A DNA stretch of 64,000 nt from assembly GCF_026210795.1 (NCBI RefSeq), contig NC_089433.1, positions 3,125,001 to 3,189,000 of the forward strand. The letters are read 5' to 3'. This stretch comes from Rhizophagus irregularis (lineage: Eukaryota; Glomeromycota; Glomeromycetes; Glomerales; Glomeraceae). The position numbers and the translations under genes are program-made. Below the pieces are notes generated by a model. That model saw only the letters and a program-made list of their open reading frames with translations, was not told where the DNA came from and searched no databases. Below, in pieces: positions 36,602-48,823 of this stretch; positions within the stretch are counted from its first letter, which is position 1; the number at the start of each line of letters is the position of its first letter.

Positions 36602-39600
36602 CACTGGTCAAAATCAATTCTATCGGGTACATATCGGGTACCTATATATCGGTGGCTAATCGGATAAATATCGGGTATTTTTACATATAGGGTACCCGAT
36701 AGCTAAGCTATTAGTCACTGATATTGTATATCGGGCATTGATCTATCTTACACATATCAGGTACCCGATATGTAAATTTTAATACGTAAGATTTTTATTT
36801 TGTACAACGTACTGTATTATATATAATCCGTTTCAACTAAAATTTTTTATTTAAATTCATTTTTTAGATAATTTTTATAAATAATTTTCTAAGAAATTTT
36901 AAAAGTCCATTTGAATAATATTTAATAGGGATTTTATTTAAGAAACTTTTAGATAGATTTTTTTGAGAAATTTTTTAAGAGTCCGTTTGGAAAAATTATT
37001 TTTTTAACTAAGAGGATCATTTAGAGCATTTTTGATAGAGAATTTTCTAAAGATTTGTTTGGAGAGATTATTTTTGAGAATTTTTTAACTAAAGGGACCG
37101 TTTGGAACATTTTTTGATAGAGAATTTTCTAAGAATTCGTTTGGGAAATGGTTTTTTGAGAATTTTTTAACTAAAAGGATCATTTAGGCATTTTTTGATT
37201 GAGAATTTTCTAAGAGTTCGTTTAGGGAAATTATTTTTTGTATTTTTTAATTAAGGGAATCGCTTAGGGCATTTTTGATAGAGAATTTTCTAATGATTCG
37301 TTTGGAGAGATTGTTTTTGAGAATTTTTTAACTAAAGGGAACGTTTGGAACATTTTTGATAGAGAATTTTCTAAGAATTCGTTTAGAAAATGGTTTTTCG
37401 AGAATTTTTTAACTAAAAGGATTATTTAGGGCATTTTTTGATTGAGAATTTTCTAAGAGTTCATTTAGGGAAATTATTTTTTGAATTTTTTAATTAAGGA
37501 GATGGTTTAGGGCATTTTTTGATTGAGAATTTTCTAAGAGTTCGTTTAGGGAAATTATTTTTTGTATTTTTTAATTAAGGGGATTGTTTAGGGCATTTTT
37601 TGATAGAGAATTTTCTAAGGATTCATTTGGAGAGATTATTTTTGAGAATTTTTTAACCAAGAGATCGTTTGGAACATTTTTTGATAGAGAATTTTCTAAG
37701 AGTTTGTTTGGGAAATGGTTTTTTGAGAATTTTTTAACTTAAAGGATCATTTAGAGCATTTTTGATTGAGAATTTTCTAAGAGTTCGTTTGGGGAAATTA
37801 TTTTTTGTATTTTTTAATTAAGGGGATCGCTTAAGGCATTTTTGATAGAGAATTTTCTAATGATTCGTTTGGAGAGATTGTTTTTGAGAATTTTTTAACT
37901 AAAGGGAACACTTGGAACATTTTTGATAGAGAATTTTCTAAGAATTTGTTTGGGAAATGGTTTTTTGAGAATTTTTTAACTAAAAGGATCATTTAGGGCA
38001 TTTTTGATAGAGAATTTTCTAAGAGTTTGTTTGGGGAAATTATTTTTTGTATTTTTTAATTAAGGGGATCACTTAGAGCATTTTTGATAGAAAATTTTCT
38101 AATGATTCGTTTGAAGAGATTGTTTTTGAGATTTTTTAACTAAAGGGAACGTTTGGAACATTTTTGATAGAGAATTTTCTAAGAGTTCGTTTGGGAAATG
38201 GTTTTTCGAGAATTTTTTAATTAAAAGAATCATTTAGGGCATTTTTTGATAGAGAATTTTCTAAGAGTGTTTAGGGAAATTATTTTTTGAATTTTTTAAT
38301 TAAGGGGATCGTTTAGGGCATTTTTTGATAGAGAATTTTCTAATGATTCGTTTGGAGATATTATTTTTGAGAATTTTTTAACCAAAGGGACTGTTGGAAC
38401 ATTTTTTGATAGAGAATTTTTTTGATAGAGAATTTTCTAAAAGTTTGTTTGGAAAAATTATTTTTTGAGAATTTTTTAACTGAAGGTATCATTTGATAGA
38501 GAAATTTCTAAGAGTTCGTTTAGGAAAATTATTTTTTGTATTTTTTAATTAAGGGAATCGCTTAGGGCATTTTTGATAGAGAATTTTCTAATGATTCGTT
38601 TGGAGAGATTGTTTTTGAGAATTTTTTAATTAAAGGGAACGTTTGGAACATTTTTGATAGAGAATTTTCTAAGAATTTGTTTGGGAAATGGTTTTTCGAG
38701 AATTTTTTAACTAAAAGGATCATTTAGGGCATTTTTTGATTGAGAATTTTCTAAGAGTTCGTTTAGGGAAATTATTTTTTGAATTTTTTAATTAAGGAGA
38801 TCGTTTAGGGCATTTGATAGAGAATTTTCTAAGGATTCGTTTGGAGAGATTATTTTTGAGAATTTTTTAACTAAAGGGAATGTTTGGAACATTTTTGATA
38901 GAGAATTTTCTAAGAGTTCGTTTGGGAAATAGTTTTTCAAGAATTTTTTAATTAAAAGGATCATTTAGGGCATTTTTTGATAGAGAATTTTCTAAGGATT
39001 CATTTGGGGAGATTATTTTGAGAATTTTTTAACCAAGGGATCATTTGAAACATTTTTGATAGAGAATTTTCTAAGAGTTCGTTTGGGGAGATTATTTTTA
39101 AGAATTTTTTAACCAAAGGGATCGTTTGGGGCATTTTTTGACAGAAAATTTCCAGGAGTTCATTTGGGGAAATTATTTTTTGGGATTTTTTAAACTAAAG
39201 GGATCATTTAGGACATTTTATTTTTAATAAAGAAATTCTAAGAATTCATTTGGAAGATTTTTTGAGATTTTTTTAATAAATCTTCTAAGGGTTCATTTGA
39301 AGAAATTTTTTAAAAAAAGTTTTTTAACTAGAGGGGTCATTTCAAATATTTTTTTGATGAGAAATTTTCTAAGGGTTCATTTGGAAAGATTTTTTTTTGA
39401 TAATTTTTTAATCGAAGGGGTCATTTGGATTGAGAAATTTTTGTTTTACGACGTAATTTTACCAAATTTAATTATAAATGTATTCAGGCTATAAAATAAC
39501 ATGTGGTAAGTTACGTTACGTAATATTGTTATCATGTGATCACATGATTTAAATATTTACATTTCGCATTTTTGTTTATCTTATTAAAACCTTTTCTTCG

Positions 39601-40596
39601 TTCTCAATTTTTTTTTACTTAAAAACACAATTTTTTATCTATTTAATATATCCAGAAATACATATTTTTATATTTTTTTTTTATTTGTTATATCTAAAAA
39701 TGCATAAAAAGGTATATATTACTAATATTTCTTTTCTTTATTAATGTTTTTCTACCATTTTTTTTTCGTTTCTTTCTTTTCTTTTACTAATACTCCTACT
39801 AATATATTTTTTATTATTTTTTTCTACTATATTAATATTTTTACTATTTAAAATTTTCTATTAATATTATATTACTACTGATATACGTTCTCTTTCTACT
39901 AACATTTTTTATTCTACTAACTTTTTCTTTCTGCTAATGTTTCTACTAATATTTTCTATATTTATATATCTATACTAATATTTTTTAATAACATTCTCTT
40001 TTCTCTTACTAATATATTTATCATTAATGCTTCTTTTAAATAATCAAACAGGTATAAGCAAACAAGTGATTTTATTTTTATGCTACTTTTAGTAGAAGTT
40101 ATATATTATATATATTTATTCAAGTATTCAAGTATAATTAGTATAATTGTTTTTTTTTAATTAAAAAGTGTAAATAAATTTAAATTGTAATAAAGTTTTG
40201 AATTAAAATTAAAAAAATATATAAATTATTATTGCATTTTATAATTTTTTTGCCTGAATTAAATTATAATAAATTTACTAGTATTAATATGAAATCATTA
40301 TCCTATATCTATCCGTCTGATATCTGTATGATATCTGTATGATATCTATATGATATATATCATAATATATCGGGTACCCAATAAGTCTATGATATGTGAC
40401 CGATATTTAACTACCCGATATGTGTAAGATGTATATGTGATATGTACATGATGTGTCACCGTTTTTCTACATTTCTACTACACATATCGGGTACCTGATA
40501 TGTGTAGCATTGTTAAATATCATACACATATATCACATATATTGTACACATATCAGGTACCCGATAGGTACCCGATAGTATTAATTTTGACCAGTG
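36602..40596. mobile_element. 4.0-kb CACTA-like non-autonomous element
   Basis: Ends CACTGGTCAAAATCAATTCT and, inverted, CACTGGTCAAAATTAATACT, flanked by AGG at 36599-36601 and 40597-40599. Subterminal regions on both sides hold many ATCGGGTACC / GGTACCCGAT copies, as expected of CACTA transposase-binding arrays. No transposase frame: the centre is a satellite array, and 39450-40300 is plain A+T-rich DNA. It sits just inside the right end of the MULE. Confidence 0.9.
36880..39440 (+). repeat. About 80-bp satellite array inside the CACTA-like element
   Basis: Around thirty units of the kind GAGAATTTTCTAAGAGTTCG, TTTGGGAAAT..., GAGAATTTTTTAACTAAAGG, ATCATTTAGGGCATTTTTGA. Two unit types (with GAGATTG and GAAATTATTTTTTG) partly alternate, giving a higher-order pattern. 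No coding potential. Confidence 0.9.
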
Positions 40597-40980
40597 AGGG
40601 TCGCCATGGTGACAGGGTCGTCAAATACATTTTGCCTATTATTATTATTTGAAATGATTGAGTACATTATTGTTATTATATTCGATTAGCATTTTGAAAT
40701 ACTCTAGCTAGAATACTTACTAATAACAAAAAAAGGTCTAAACTAATAAATAAAAAGCAAATTATAAGAACAATTTTAAATATATAAAACCTGTAATTTT
40801 AAACATGTCTGCTTATCAAATATGTATAAATAAGAGTAAATAGTTTTTGATTTACATGTAATTTTTTGTAATTTGTTTATTAAAAATTTTTCAAGTACAA
40901 ATGAACTTTACTTTATATATTATGGTAAAAAAAAGATTCTTTTGTATTTTAATTTTCATAACTAAAGTGGGTAGTGAAAT

Positions 40981-41268
40981 CACTGGTAAAAAAATGATTT
41001 ATCCTACACATATCTTACACATATTGGGTACTTAAAATGTAGAAAATCATACACAAATAATACACATATCATACACATATCGGGTACTAATATATATATC
41101 ATACATATATCAGGTACCTGATAGGTATACTATATATATAAGCACCCAATATGTGTATGATATGTGTATTATTTGTGTATGATTTTCTACATTTTGAGTA
41201 CCCGATATATGTAAGATATGTGTAGCCAGTGTAGGATATGTGTAGGATAGACCATTTTTTTACTAGTG
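40981..41268. mobile_element. 288-bp CACTA-like MITE, second copy
   Basis: Nearly identical to the element at 7819-8097; ends CACTGGTAAAAAAATG and, inverted, CACTAGTAAAAAAATG, flanked by AAT at 40978-40980 and 41269-41271. It carries a small GCCAGTGTAGG duplication near its right end. Confidence 0.9.
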
Positions 41269-41481
41269 AATAGTAATAAATACTGCAAGTGTTGGTAAAA
41301 TGAGTATGAGTGTCGGTAAAATGAGTGTTGATAAAATGTATCTGTCAGTAAAATGTGTGTCGGTAATGTTAACTAGATCCCCTGCGCATGTGCGCACTCC
41401 ACGTGACTTATTAAAATTAATTAAATTCGATTGGCTATGTGTCGATTTTTTTAATTTTATTTTTTTATTTTTTTTTCTTTA

Positions 41482-42060
41482 GAAACGTTTTAACGAAATG
41501 GACGAAAGTAAGTGTTTCTTCGTTATTTTTCATTTGCTTTGTTTAAAAACATTTCTTATTAATTTTTTTTTTTGTAAAAAAACCTTTTAGAAGCGAAATA
41601 GGTGAAAGGCAACTAGGTAAGTCAATTTTTGTTTGCTTTGTTTAAGAACATTTTCTAACGTCTATTAAATTTTTTTTGTAGGAACATCTCCTGGAGGCGG
41701 AATGGACCTCTGGAAATGAAAGGTAAGGGAGGAAGTCTTTTTTTTCCTTTTTTTTGCTTGTTTTGGTTTAAGAACGTTTTTAACATTCTTTTGTTAATTT
41801 TTTTCTTAGAAAAACTCTTGAAGGTGTCCCCTGAAGGTGAAATGGATTCCTGAACATGAAAGGTAAGGGAAGAGGGTCTTGTTTTTCACTCTTTTCATTA
41901 GTTTCATTTTAGAAACGTTTTTTAACATTCTTCTAATAATTTGTTTTTGTAGGAACACTTCTGGGACTAAATAGAAGAAGGGTGAGTGCTTTTTCCGTTT
42001 TTTTCATTTTTTTTTGTTTAGAAACGTTCTTCCATTAATTTTTTTTTAGGGGTACTTCTT
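41482..42060 (+). other. Array B: tandem mini-exons and short introns
   Basis: Five introns can be placed: 41518-41590, 41617-41681, 41723-41809, 41863-41952 and 41982-42049, all GT-AG with GTAAG or GTGAG donors and T-rich acceptors. Mini-exons are 26-53 nt; three share GAAC..TC(C)TGG(A)G and a ...GAAATGAAAG end just before the donor. Each intron carries an AGAACGTTTTTAACATTCTT-like element 30-40 nt before the acceptor, matching the branch-point element of arrays A and C; the donor-side hairpin is not clear here. Exon lengths are not multiples of three. From 42070 to 42800 no gene is seen. Confidence 0.6.
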
Positions 42061-42293
42061 TGAGACGAAACAGACTCCTAGAGAAATGCAATGTAACAAA
42101 AAAAAGATCAAAAACTAGCTTAAAACATTCCAAGGAAAGTCATTTTCAAATTGTTAAATAAAGAAACTTAATTTTTATTTTATTATATTTTTATTTAATA
42201 TGAAATAAAGTTATACGCGTTATAAAACAAATAAATGATTGCTCTGATTAGCCAATCAAACTTTACTGAAACCCCCGATTTAGCAGCTTTAGT

Positions 42294-42342
42294 GCCACTT
42301 GCATGTGACTATCACATGACTCTATGGTCACATGCAAGTGGC
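42294..42342. other. Perfect 16-bp-arm palindrome
   Basis: GCCACTTGCATGTGAC and its exact inverse are separated by 17 bp. It could be the ends of a very small element or an RNA hairpin. Nearby, CGCTAACTGTATAGATGCGATAA-like sequence occurs twice, near 42375 and 42487. Confidence 0.7.
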
Positions 42343-43561
42343 AATTTTTTAAATAGTTTCTACCTTATTTCTTCACGTCGACTATATAGAGGCGATAAGA
42401 AGTGCAATATATTAAATTTTTTTTTAAACAAAATATTTAATTAGACTTGTTTTCAAAAATTTTGTTTAGTTTATATCTTACTACTTCACGCTAACTGTAT
42501 AGATGCGATAAAGGATCCATTTTTTAAAGTAAATTATGCATTTTTTTTCTTATTAATTAATAGATGGTGAAATTGATAATCTTGATTACCTAATACGATG
42601 TTATGATATTTGAAAATTGCTTTAAGATATTTTTTTTAAAAAAAAAAATCGGAAGAAATGACAATTATAATTAAAAAAAATGTATAAAATGTAATTTTTG
42701 AAGAATATAATATAATGTAATATTGAAAAGCTTGTAAAGAATATATAAATAATAAAATTTAAAATATTTTTTGTCTTTCTGATTTCTTCAATATTTTTCT
42801 TTATTCTAACGAAAGTCTCGAAGCAATATTTTTACCAGATCTACTTGGCACTTTGCATTCCATCGTAATCCTATCAAGATCCTTGATAGTTTTAACATCA
42901 TATTTAACATAATGTACCTTAAACGCTTCCACAACAAATAATACGAGTCGTTCCATAATACCACATTTTTTAAGTTTAGCTTTGTCAGTAGTCGCTAAAT
43001 ATCTGAATAACAACTGCTTAACAACCTCTTGAGACATAAATTCTTCAATTTCTGTAGTTGTTGGCGTGGTTCTTTGTCCTGCTCTTAGTCAGCTTTCTTT
43101 AAATTCATGGACTTTTGTATCAATTTTTTTATTTACTTTGCTACGGAAGTCCGTTAGAACGCGTTTAGAGTGGCCAATGACTTCTTCTGCATTGTTACTA
43201 TACAAGTCATAATTAAAGATATTCTTGACAAGTCTCTAAATAGCTACATCCGGTGGTGCTCTGCACCTGAGAAAAAGACACTTTATTTCTTCATGCCAAA
43301 GCCGAGCAAGCGACTTTTCATCTTCATGTACACTGTCGCGGATTTCGGCATTAGGATAGTAGACATATTTACATGAGATGAATCTAGTGATGTATTCATA
43401 GCATTGTACATCTGATTTGCTATCATTAATATATCCATCCTTTCTGTTATTAGCCATTGGCAAACTTCAAAGACACTTTTCATTCCATTTAACGCCTCAG
43501 GCTTGTCTATAGATATATGATATAGTTATTAAATAATGGTATTAGTAATAAACAACGCTTA

Positions 43562-46500
43562 GGCCGGACCAAGCCAATTATCTGTTTCTCATAACATATG
43601 TTAACCAAGAGAGGGGGGGAGGGCTAAAAAAAATTTACACTAGAGAACACATGACCATAGTATCGGCCAACATTATGATAATTTTTGCTTACACGAATGA
43701 GAAATCATTTTTTTATTAAATTGACTATTAAAGTTTTGTATTACAAACAATAAAAGAGTACAAAAAATAAAATGAAATTTTATGTTTTATGCCGTTTTGA
43801 AGCACGGCCGTTAGTTTTAATCTCTCCTTTAGTATAAAATTCTTTTTTATTTCCCTGGCACCCTTCACACAATGGATAAATTTGTTTGAAACGTTCTTTC
43901 AAAGATTGAGAAGAATCCACTAAACCTTCACTTTCTCCATAATAATAACAAATCGGATAGTTTCCTGGTTTTCGACTTGAATAATACAGTATCTCAATTG
44001 GTGAGTCACAACTGATTCGTGTACGCACAAACATTACTTCACTCAAATAATGATTATCAGGAAAATTGGTGCACCACAGGAGTATGAATATGAGTCTAAT
44101 GCTTGTTGATAATCTTCTTGTTCCTCTCGACTCATAGATCTATCACTATAAACACAGCGGCGTTTTCTACAATCCTCACAATCAATGTAACCACGGATTT
44201 TCCCTCCTATCAAAATAGACTTTGGAATAGGTTCTGCATTCGCCTGTGATTGCATATATGTTGGCCTATACTCTTCAGTAGTTTCAGTTCCATAAACGTT
44301 TTGAAAAGGCATGTAATGATCTGTATTGTCTAATGTTAAAATAAAGTGTTAAAATAAAGTTACTAAAGTTCAATTGATTTAGAATAAAAAATACAAATAG
44401 TAGATTTTAATACCTCGTGAAGGAATTGGATCTGGAAGAAAATTCAAGTTATTAAATACAGATGACGGAAGGTGAATTGGTTTACAATATGAACAGGTAA
44501 TATTGTTGCACTTTTTTATCTTTAAAATAGATTATTAATGTAAAAAAATTAATCATAATTTATTTTACATAATTTTATAAATGCTGTGATATTACCTGAA
44601 AGCTATATGCACGAGTACGGCAATGGGCATCCATAAATTTGATCAATGCAGAATGATGGCGTATTTGTGCTTGTGTAGTCTCTTTAATTGTTAAAGTCGG
44701 ATCTATATCACAAATTGACTACCCAAAATTAATTATTAGTATTAAAATCAATATAAAATAAAAAATATATATAAAATAAGTAATTACTCCAAATAATTCA
44801 GTGATAGCTTCCTCATTTGCCGAATCATTGCATTTAAATTTCTTTTCTTTTAATAAAAGCCGTTCTGTTCGATTATTTAATATATTCTGAACATTTGCTA
44901 TACTCTCTTTTAATTCAGATTCTAATTTATTGGATTCTTGAGCTTTATTTCATATATCATCTAATGTATTTGCTGTATCAAACAAAGCTTTAGATTCAGG
45001 ACTCATTTGATCACGTTTAAGTGCTACGCCTTGAAGACCTAGATTCAAAATGCTCATAATCCGTTCTGCTGGATTTGTCCAGCTATGATTAGGAGCAGTA
45101 CGAAGTGCAATAAGTATATCAAAATCTCCACAAAGAAAAAGACAGATTAATGCAATCTGTACTGATCTATAACTACATCGATGGTCTGGACCTCCATCAG
45201 TATAATGGCATAAGATTGGAGGCATCATTTGGTTTGCATATTGAATATTAAGTGCATTTAAAAACTCAGCTGAATGCCTGATGGCATTACTTGGTTCAAA
45301 GGTCGTGTCCTTGTAGGATACAAATACTTGGCCATCATAAAATGATCCAGAAATTTCACTAGAGATTGATATAAAAAATGTAACTGATGGTGTTATAGAA
45401 AGTTTTGTAAAATCGTGATCAGCTGAAGCTAAAGTGCTGTTTTGTGCAACTATGGAATGCCGATTTCGTACACCTGTAGAAACTGCAACATCTTCTCCAA
45501 TAGGCACTTTATGTTTGTCATCAGCAGAAATTAAGCAAGTCTATTGATTGTACTGGATGCAGAATTCTCTAAGGTATCGAAAAAGTGCTGCACAATAATG
45601 TGCATCATCACTACTTTTTCGAAGCAACCGCCCTTGCACCTTAAATTTAACATTGAATTGACTAGTGTGATGCATTGATCTTGTTGTAGTGGCATTTGTA
45701 GGACAAAATTGTAGTCGAATCCATTCATCTGATGGAATATAAATAGTGGAGGGAAGAGGATCATTGTAGTTAATTTTTAGTCTTCCTGTTATAATTTCAC
45801 GAAGATCACGAACAGATAATGCTAATGGCATGTATAAAATTGTTCCATGTCGTCGTTCATCTACTGCAAGTAAATTCTATTATTAAATAAATTAAATAAA
45901 TAAATAATTTAATAAATGCATTGTAATAAAAGAATGTATAATAAAATAAATATAAAAGCATTTATAATACCTGCTCATTAAAATAAGCATCCATTTCATC
46001 CCAAAATACATTAAATTTCGTTCCTTTAAATCCATTATTTGTTCGTAGATCAAATATAATGTTGGGATCTGCCAAAGATAACATCAATCGTAATCTCTTT
46101 TCTACATCATGACTGATAGCATCTGATGTCACAGCAGCATTACCAGTAAGATCAAAATGAAGCATTCGTAATACAGCTGGTGTAACTTTCCGAATATAAG
46201 AATACTAAAACAAATTATGATGAGATAATATGCAGTATCTTTAAATTAAATATATTGCATTACTAATATTAGTTTATTACCTTGTTTAACACATTCTTTC
46301 GCATTTGTCGTGTAAAATAATGAGGTAATTCTTTATTAATCCTAGCCAACATGCGTGCTTTTAAAGTTTCATTTTGTTCTTCATTTTCCAGAATTCTCCA
46401 AACATAATTAATAGTTCCTAAATAATTGCCTTGATAATATCTAAATAATAAAATTGTTTATTAATTTTTACAAACAAATTGAGATTATATCAAGCAAATA

Positions 46501-47804
46501 CCAACCTATATATACCTATTGGAAATGTGAGCTGCAATTCTTTTATAAATCGATATCGTTTCATAACATCAGTTGGAAGATATTGTTTAATATCAATATA
46601 TTCTAAAAGTGGGTTTCAAGTAAAACATTATTTAGCTGGCTGTAATTTTCATTAAGGTTTTCAACTTCGCAGGCAGAAATTCGATACATGATGCAATCAT
46701 TTTCAGGATTGCGAGCACTTTCATCACTATGATGAAGATTGGTCATATTGGTACATTTTATGGCCAGATATTCTGCATATTTTTTAAGAGTTTGGATCAA
46801 GGATAAAGTTGCGGAAATTATTTGATCCCAGATATCATTACTTGTCCATGGTTGACTGATAGATAATTCAAGAGAACTTGAAAGATAAAGTAGTTTTTGC
46901 TGTGATAATTGGACTTTTTTATGATGACTAGTATGGTAAAATTTGTTGTATGTTTCCCCATCCTGATAGGTTTTTAATTGTGTAAAAAAGACCGGCAAAC
47001 TACATGAACGTGCATGCAATGTGGAAAGATGTGGATCGATATACCAAATAGCATCTGTAATACGATTCACAAATGTTTTTCCAATTGTGTTGTGTACATC
47101 ACTTATCCAGCCTACTTTTTGATCACGAAAAAGATCAATAATTTCGTTGTAAAGTTGATTACAACGATTGTATTCAGTACATCATTGAGGAAGTAAAAGT
47201 TGACGTGAATTGTTCATTAAAATATTAAAAGCATCTGTATTTTGAATTAAAGCTGGAGTATCTGAGTTTATTTTTTCAATAATACTAAATTTGACTTGTA
47301 AAAAACTCAAAACTTCTAACATTTCTAAGTTGCCTTTTAACCCATTATCAACTTCCTTCCAATTTTCAGACTTTTCCCGTCTAATAAAAACTTTTACTTC
47401 TCTATCACCATATTCTCCTGATGTAACTGCATCAAAAAGGTTACTGAATTGATTATCTGTAGATTCTATGCTTACCACGTGTTCAGGAACTATACACTTG
47501 ATACTTTCATTAACCTGAACCAAGAGATAAAGCATATTGAGTTTAAAGAATAATCTTATCATAGAATGCTATTCAAAAGCACCCCTAAACGCGTAACGAA
47601 TGCGATTATAAATGCGAATCATTTGCCTTATTATGGATAGATTTGCGTAATTTTCGCAAGGTGTTTTAAGTTTGATTAAGGTTCAGTTCATGTGAGTAAA
47701 ATACTGCAATTTTATTGGTCATACGTAATGCATAATATCTGGGCTAATTTTCGTAAAATAGGGGGGGAGGGTTATGATAAACAGATAATTGGCTTGGTCC
47801 AGCC
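43562..47804 (-). mobile_element. 4.2-kb DDE-type DNA transposon, TTA target duplication
   Basis: Ends GGCCGGACCAAGCCAATTAT and, inverted, GGCTGGACCAAGCCAATTAT, both followed by CTGTTT(C/A)TCATAAC and a G-run (GGGGGGAGGG) region. Flanked by TTA at 43559-43561 and 47805-47807. It contains one large transposase pseudogene on the minus strand. The 3-bp TTA duplication is shared with PIF/Harbinger, but the transposase family is different in appearance, so I leave the superfamily open. Confidence 0.85.
43780..47562 (-). pseudogene. Transposase-like pseudogene, TDGGPDHR family
   Basis: Starts at the ATG 47560-47562. Recognisable blocks in order: IWYIDPHLSTLHARS; QLTFPIGIYR then YLGTINYVWRILEN; RKVTPAVLRMLHFDLTGNA; NVFWDEMDAYFNEQ; ERRHGTILYMPLALSVRDLR; DEWIRLQFCP; SADDKHKVPIGEDVAVSTG; SADHDFTKLSITPSVTFFIS; CHYTDGGPDHRCSYRSVQIA; TAPNHSWTNPAERIMSILNL; and a C-terminal zinc region IDCEDCRKRRCVY, YYYGESEGLVD, LCEGC. 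HDF, TDGGPDH and NPAERIMS probably supply an RNase H-like catalytic core. I recall this as an uncharacterised family shared by Rhizophagus and cnidarians. Damage: TGA at 47182-47184, frameshift near 46605, TAG near 45540, TGA near 44948, frameshift near 44045. At least three introns (after GIYR, LNK and NEQ). Confidence 0.7.
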
Positions 47805-48299
47805 TTAATTACATTTACTTTTTTTTGCACTATGTGATGTAAAGACTTGCTCAGTTTTATCTTCATCATCGTCCTCATCTGAGCTTTTGAGATGTTCATA
47901 GCTATCATCTGTAATATATCATAAATAAGATAATAGTCAAAATTGTAAACAAAAAAAAAACAAAGGAAAAAGTCTACAATTACATTTTTCCTCTTCACTT
48001 TCTGATAGTTGAAGTAAATTAGTGATACTGTCTTGACATTTTTGATGTTTACTTTCAGGTAAATTGGTGGATATGATCCGTCTTTTATTATTTGTAACTC
48101 TATTCGACTGACTTTTAGATGCAGATTCTATTTTGTTATTTCCTCTGTGTATTTTGTTAGACTTGACAATAGTCGCACTACAATCCAATTTGAAAGGTAG
48201 GAATTGCGACCTTTCTGGGAGTACTGAAGTGTTAAAGCCATCAGGAGTATCTTCTGAAGCATTAAAGTCATCAGGAGCATCGTTATCCCTATAAAAAAT

Positions 48300-48680
48300 A
48301 TATATACAGTTAGTATACTGTATTTTCGTATTTTGCGAACAGTATATTTATAGTATTATTACAGTATAATTACAGTATTTTCACATACTGTATATATTCG
48401 GTATTCTGCACACCGTATCATATATACGGTTTGCATACAGTATATTTTTCCAGTTTCATCCATATGTTTTATACTTGTAAACAGTAGAAAAACCGTATGT
48501 TTTATACTAATAAACAGTATATTGTTTTATATTTTATATTGCGAACAGTATACTTTTCCAGGATAAACCGTATATTTTATACTGATAAACAGTACTTTTT
48601 TCCAGTTTAAACTGCATATTTTGTACTGATAAATAGTATATATTATTCAATTAAATCGTATATTTTATATTTGCAAACAG
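48300..48680 (+). repeat. Degenerate repeat of ACAGTATATTT / TTTTATACTG words
   Basis: Units of roughly 50-60 bp such as AAACCGTATATTTTATACTG, ATAAACAGTA, strongly diverged. No coding potential. Confidence 0.6.
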
Positions 48681-48823
48681 AATTTAAAATGCATTTATAA
48701 TCAATAAAATTTTTATTAAATAATATTAAATATACAAATATTTTTTTACAGAATTTTTTACTGAAAAAAAAAACTCTTTCTGCCGATCATCCGGTCAAAA
48801 TTTTGAATAAAAAAAATTGAAAA

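Larger units (their letters stand above)
30656..40636 (-). mobile_element. Mutator-like element (MULE), about 10 kb with nested insertions
   Basis: Terminal inverted repeats of about 38 bp share CGACCC(T)GTCACCATGG: left GGGCGTTACTACCTGGCGAC, right (inverted) GGCAAAATGTATTTGACGAC. The flanks are the 9-bp TATTATTAT at 30647-30655 and 40637-40645, the right length for a MULE but in low-complexity DNA, so weak alone. Inside, on the minus strand, are a MULE-type transposase pseudogene and a Myb-like gene. A hAT-like element and a CACTA-like element are inserted in it; without them the element would be near 4.8 kb. Confidence 0.7.
27798..41397. mobile_element. Outer inverted ends bounding a 13.6-kb nest
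   Basis: The left end reads TGTGTGCACCTGTGCAGGG then CATTACCGA and a run of TTTTACCGACA-like words to about 27926; the right end, inverted from 41397, reads GTGCGCACATGCGCAGGGG then CATTACCGACA with the same words back to 41285. A similar block of words (CATTTTACTGACA) sits at 30505-30545. I read this as the remains of an older element that was later invaded, with no safe target duplication. It may instead be two independent ends of the same family. Confidence 0.45.
42801..48288 (-). pseudogene. Gene of unknown family with a transposon in an intron
   Basis: Exons on the minus strand: 48288-47984 (acidic and basic, PDDFNASEDTPDGFN and NNKRRIISTNLPESKHQ), 47908-47819 (SYEHLKSSDEDDDEDKTEQV), then from 43506 downward (NKPEALNGMKSVFEVCQW...). 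Junction phases agree across all three. A 4.2-kb transposon occupies the intron between 47818 and 43507. The last part decays: a shift near 43440 leads into SDVQCYEYITRFISCKYVYY and HEDEKSLARLWHEEIKC, with a TAG then KRVLTDFRSKVNKKIDTKVH, another stop, and a last clean stretch MSQEVVKQLLFRYL to SGKNIASRLSLE (43037-42801). The 5' end is not found; 48300-48680 is a repeat. Function unknown. Confidence 0.45.

Noticed and set aside
36880-39440. CRISPR-like array.
   Set aside because: Units are contiguous and diverged without unique spacers, in a eukaryotic transposon.
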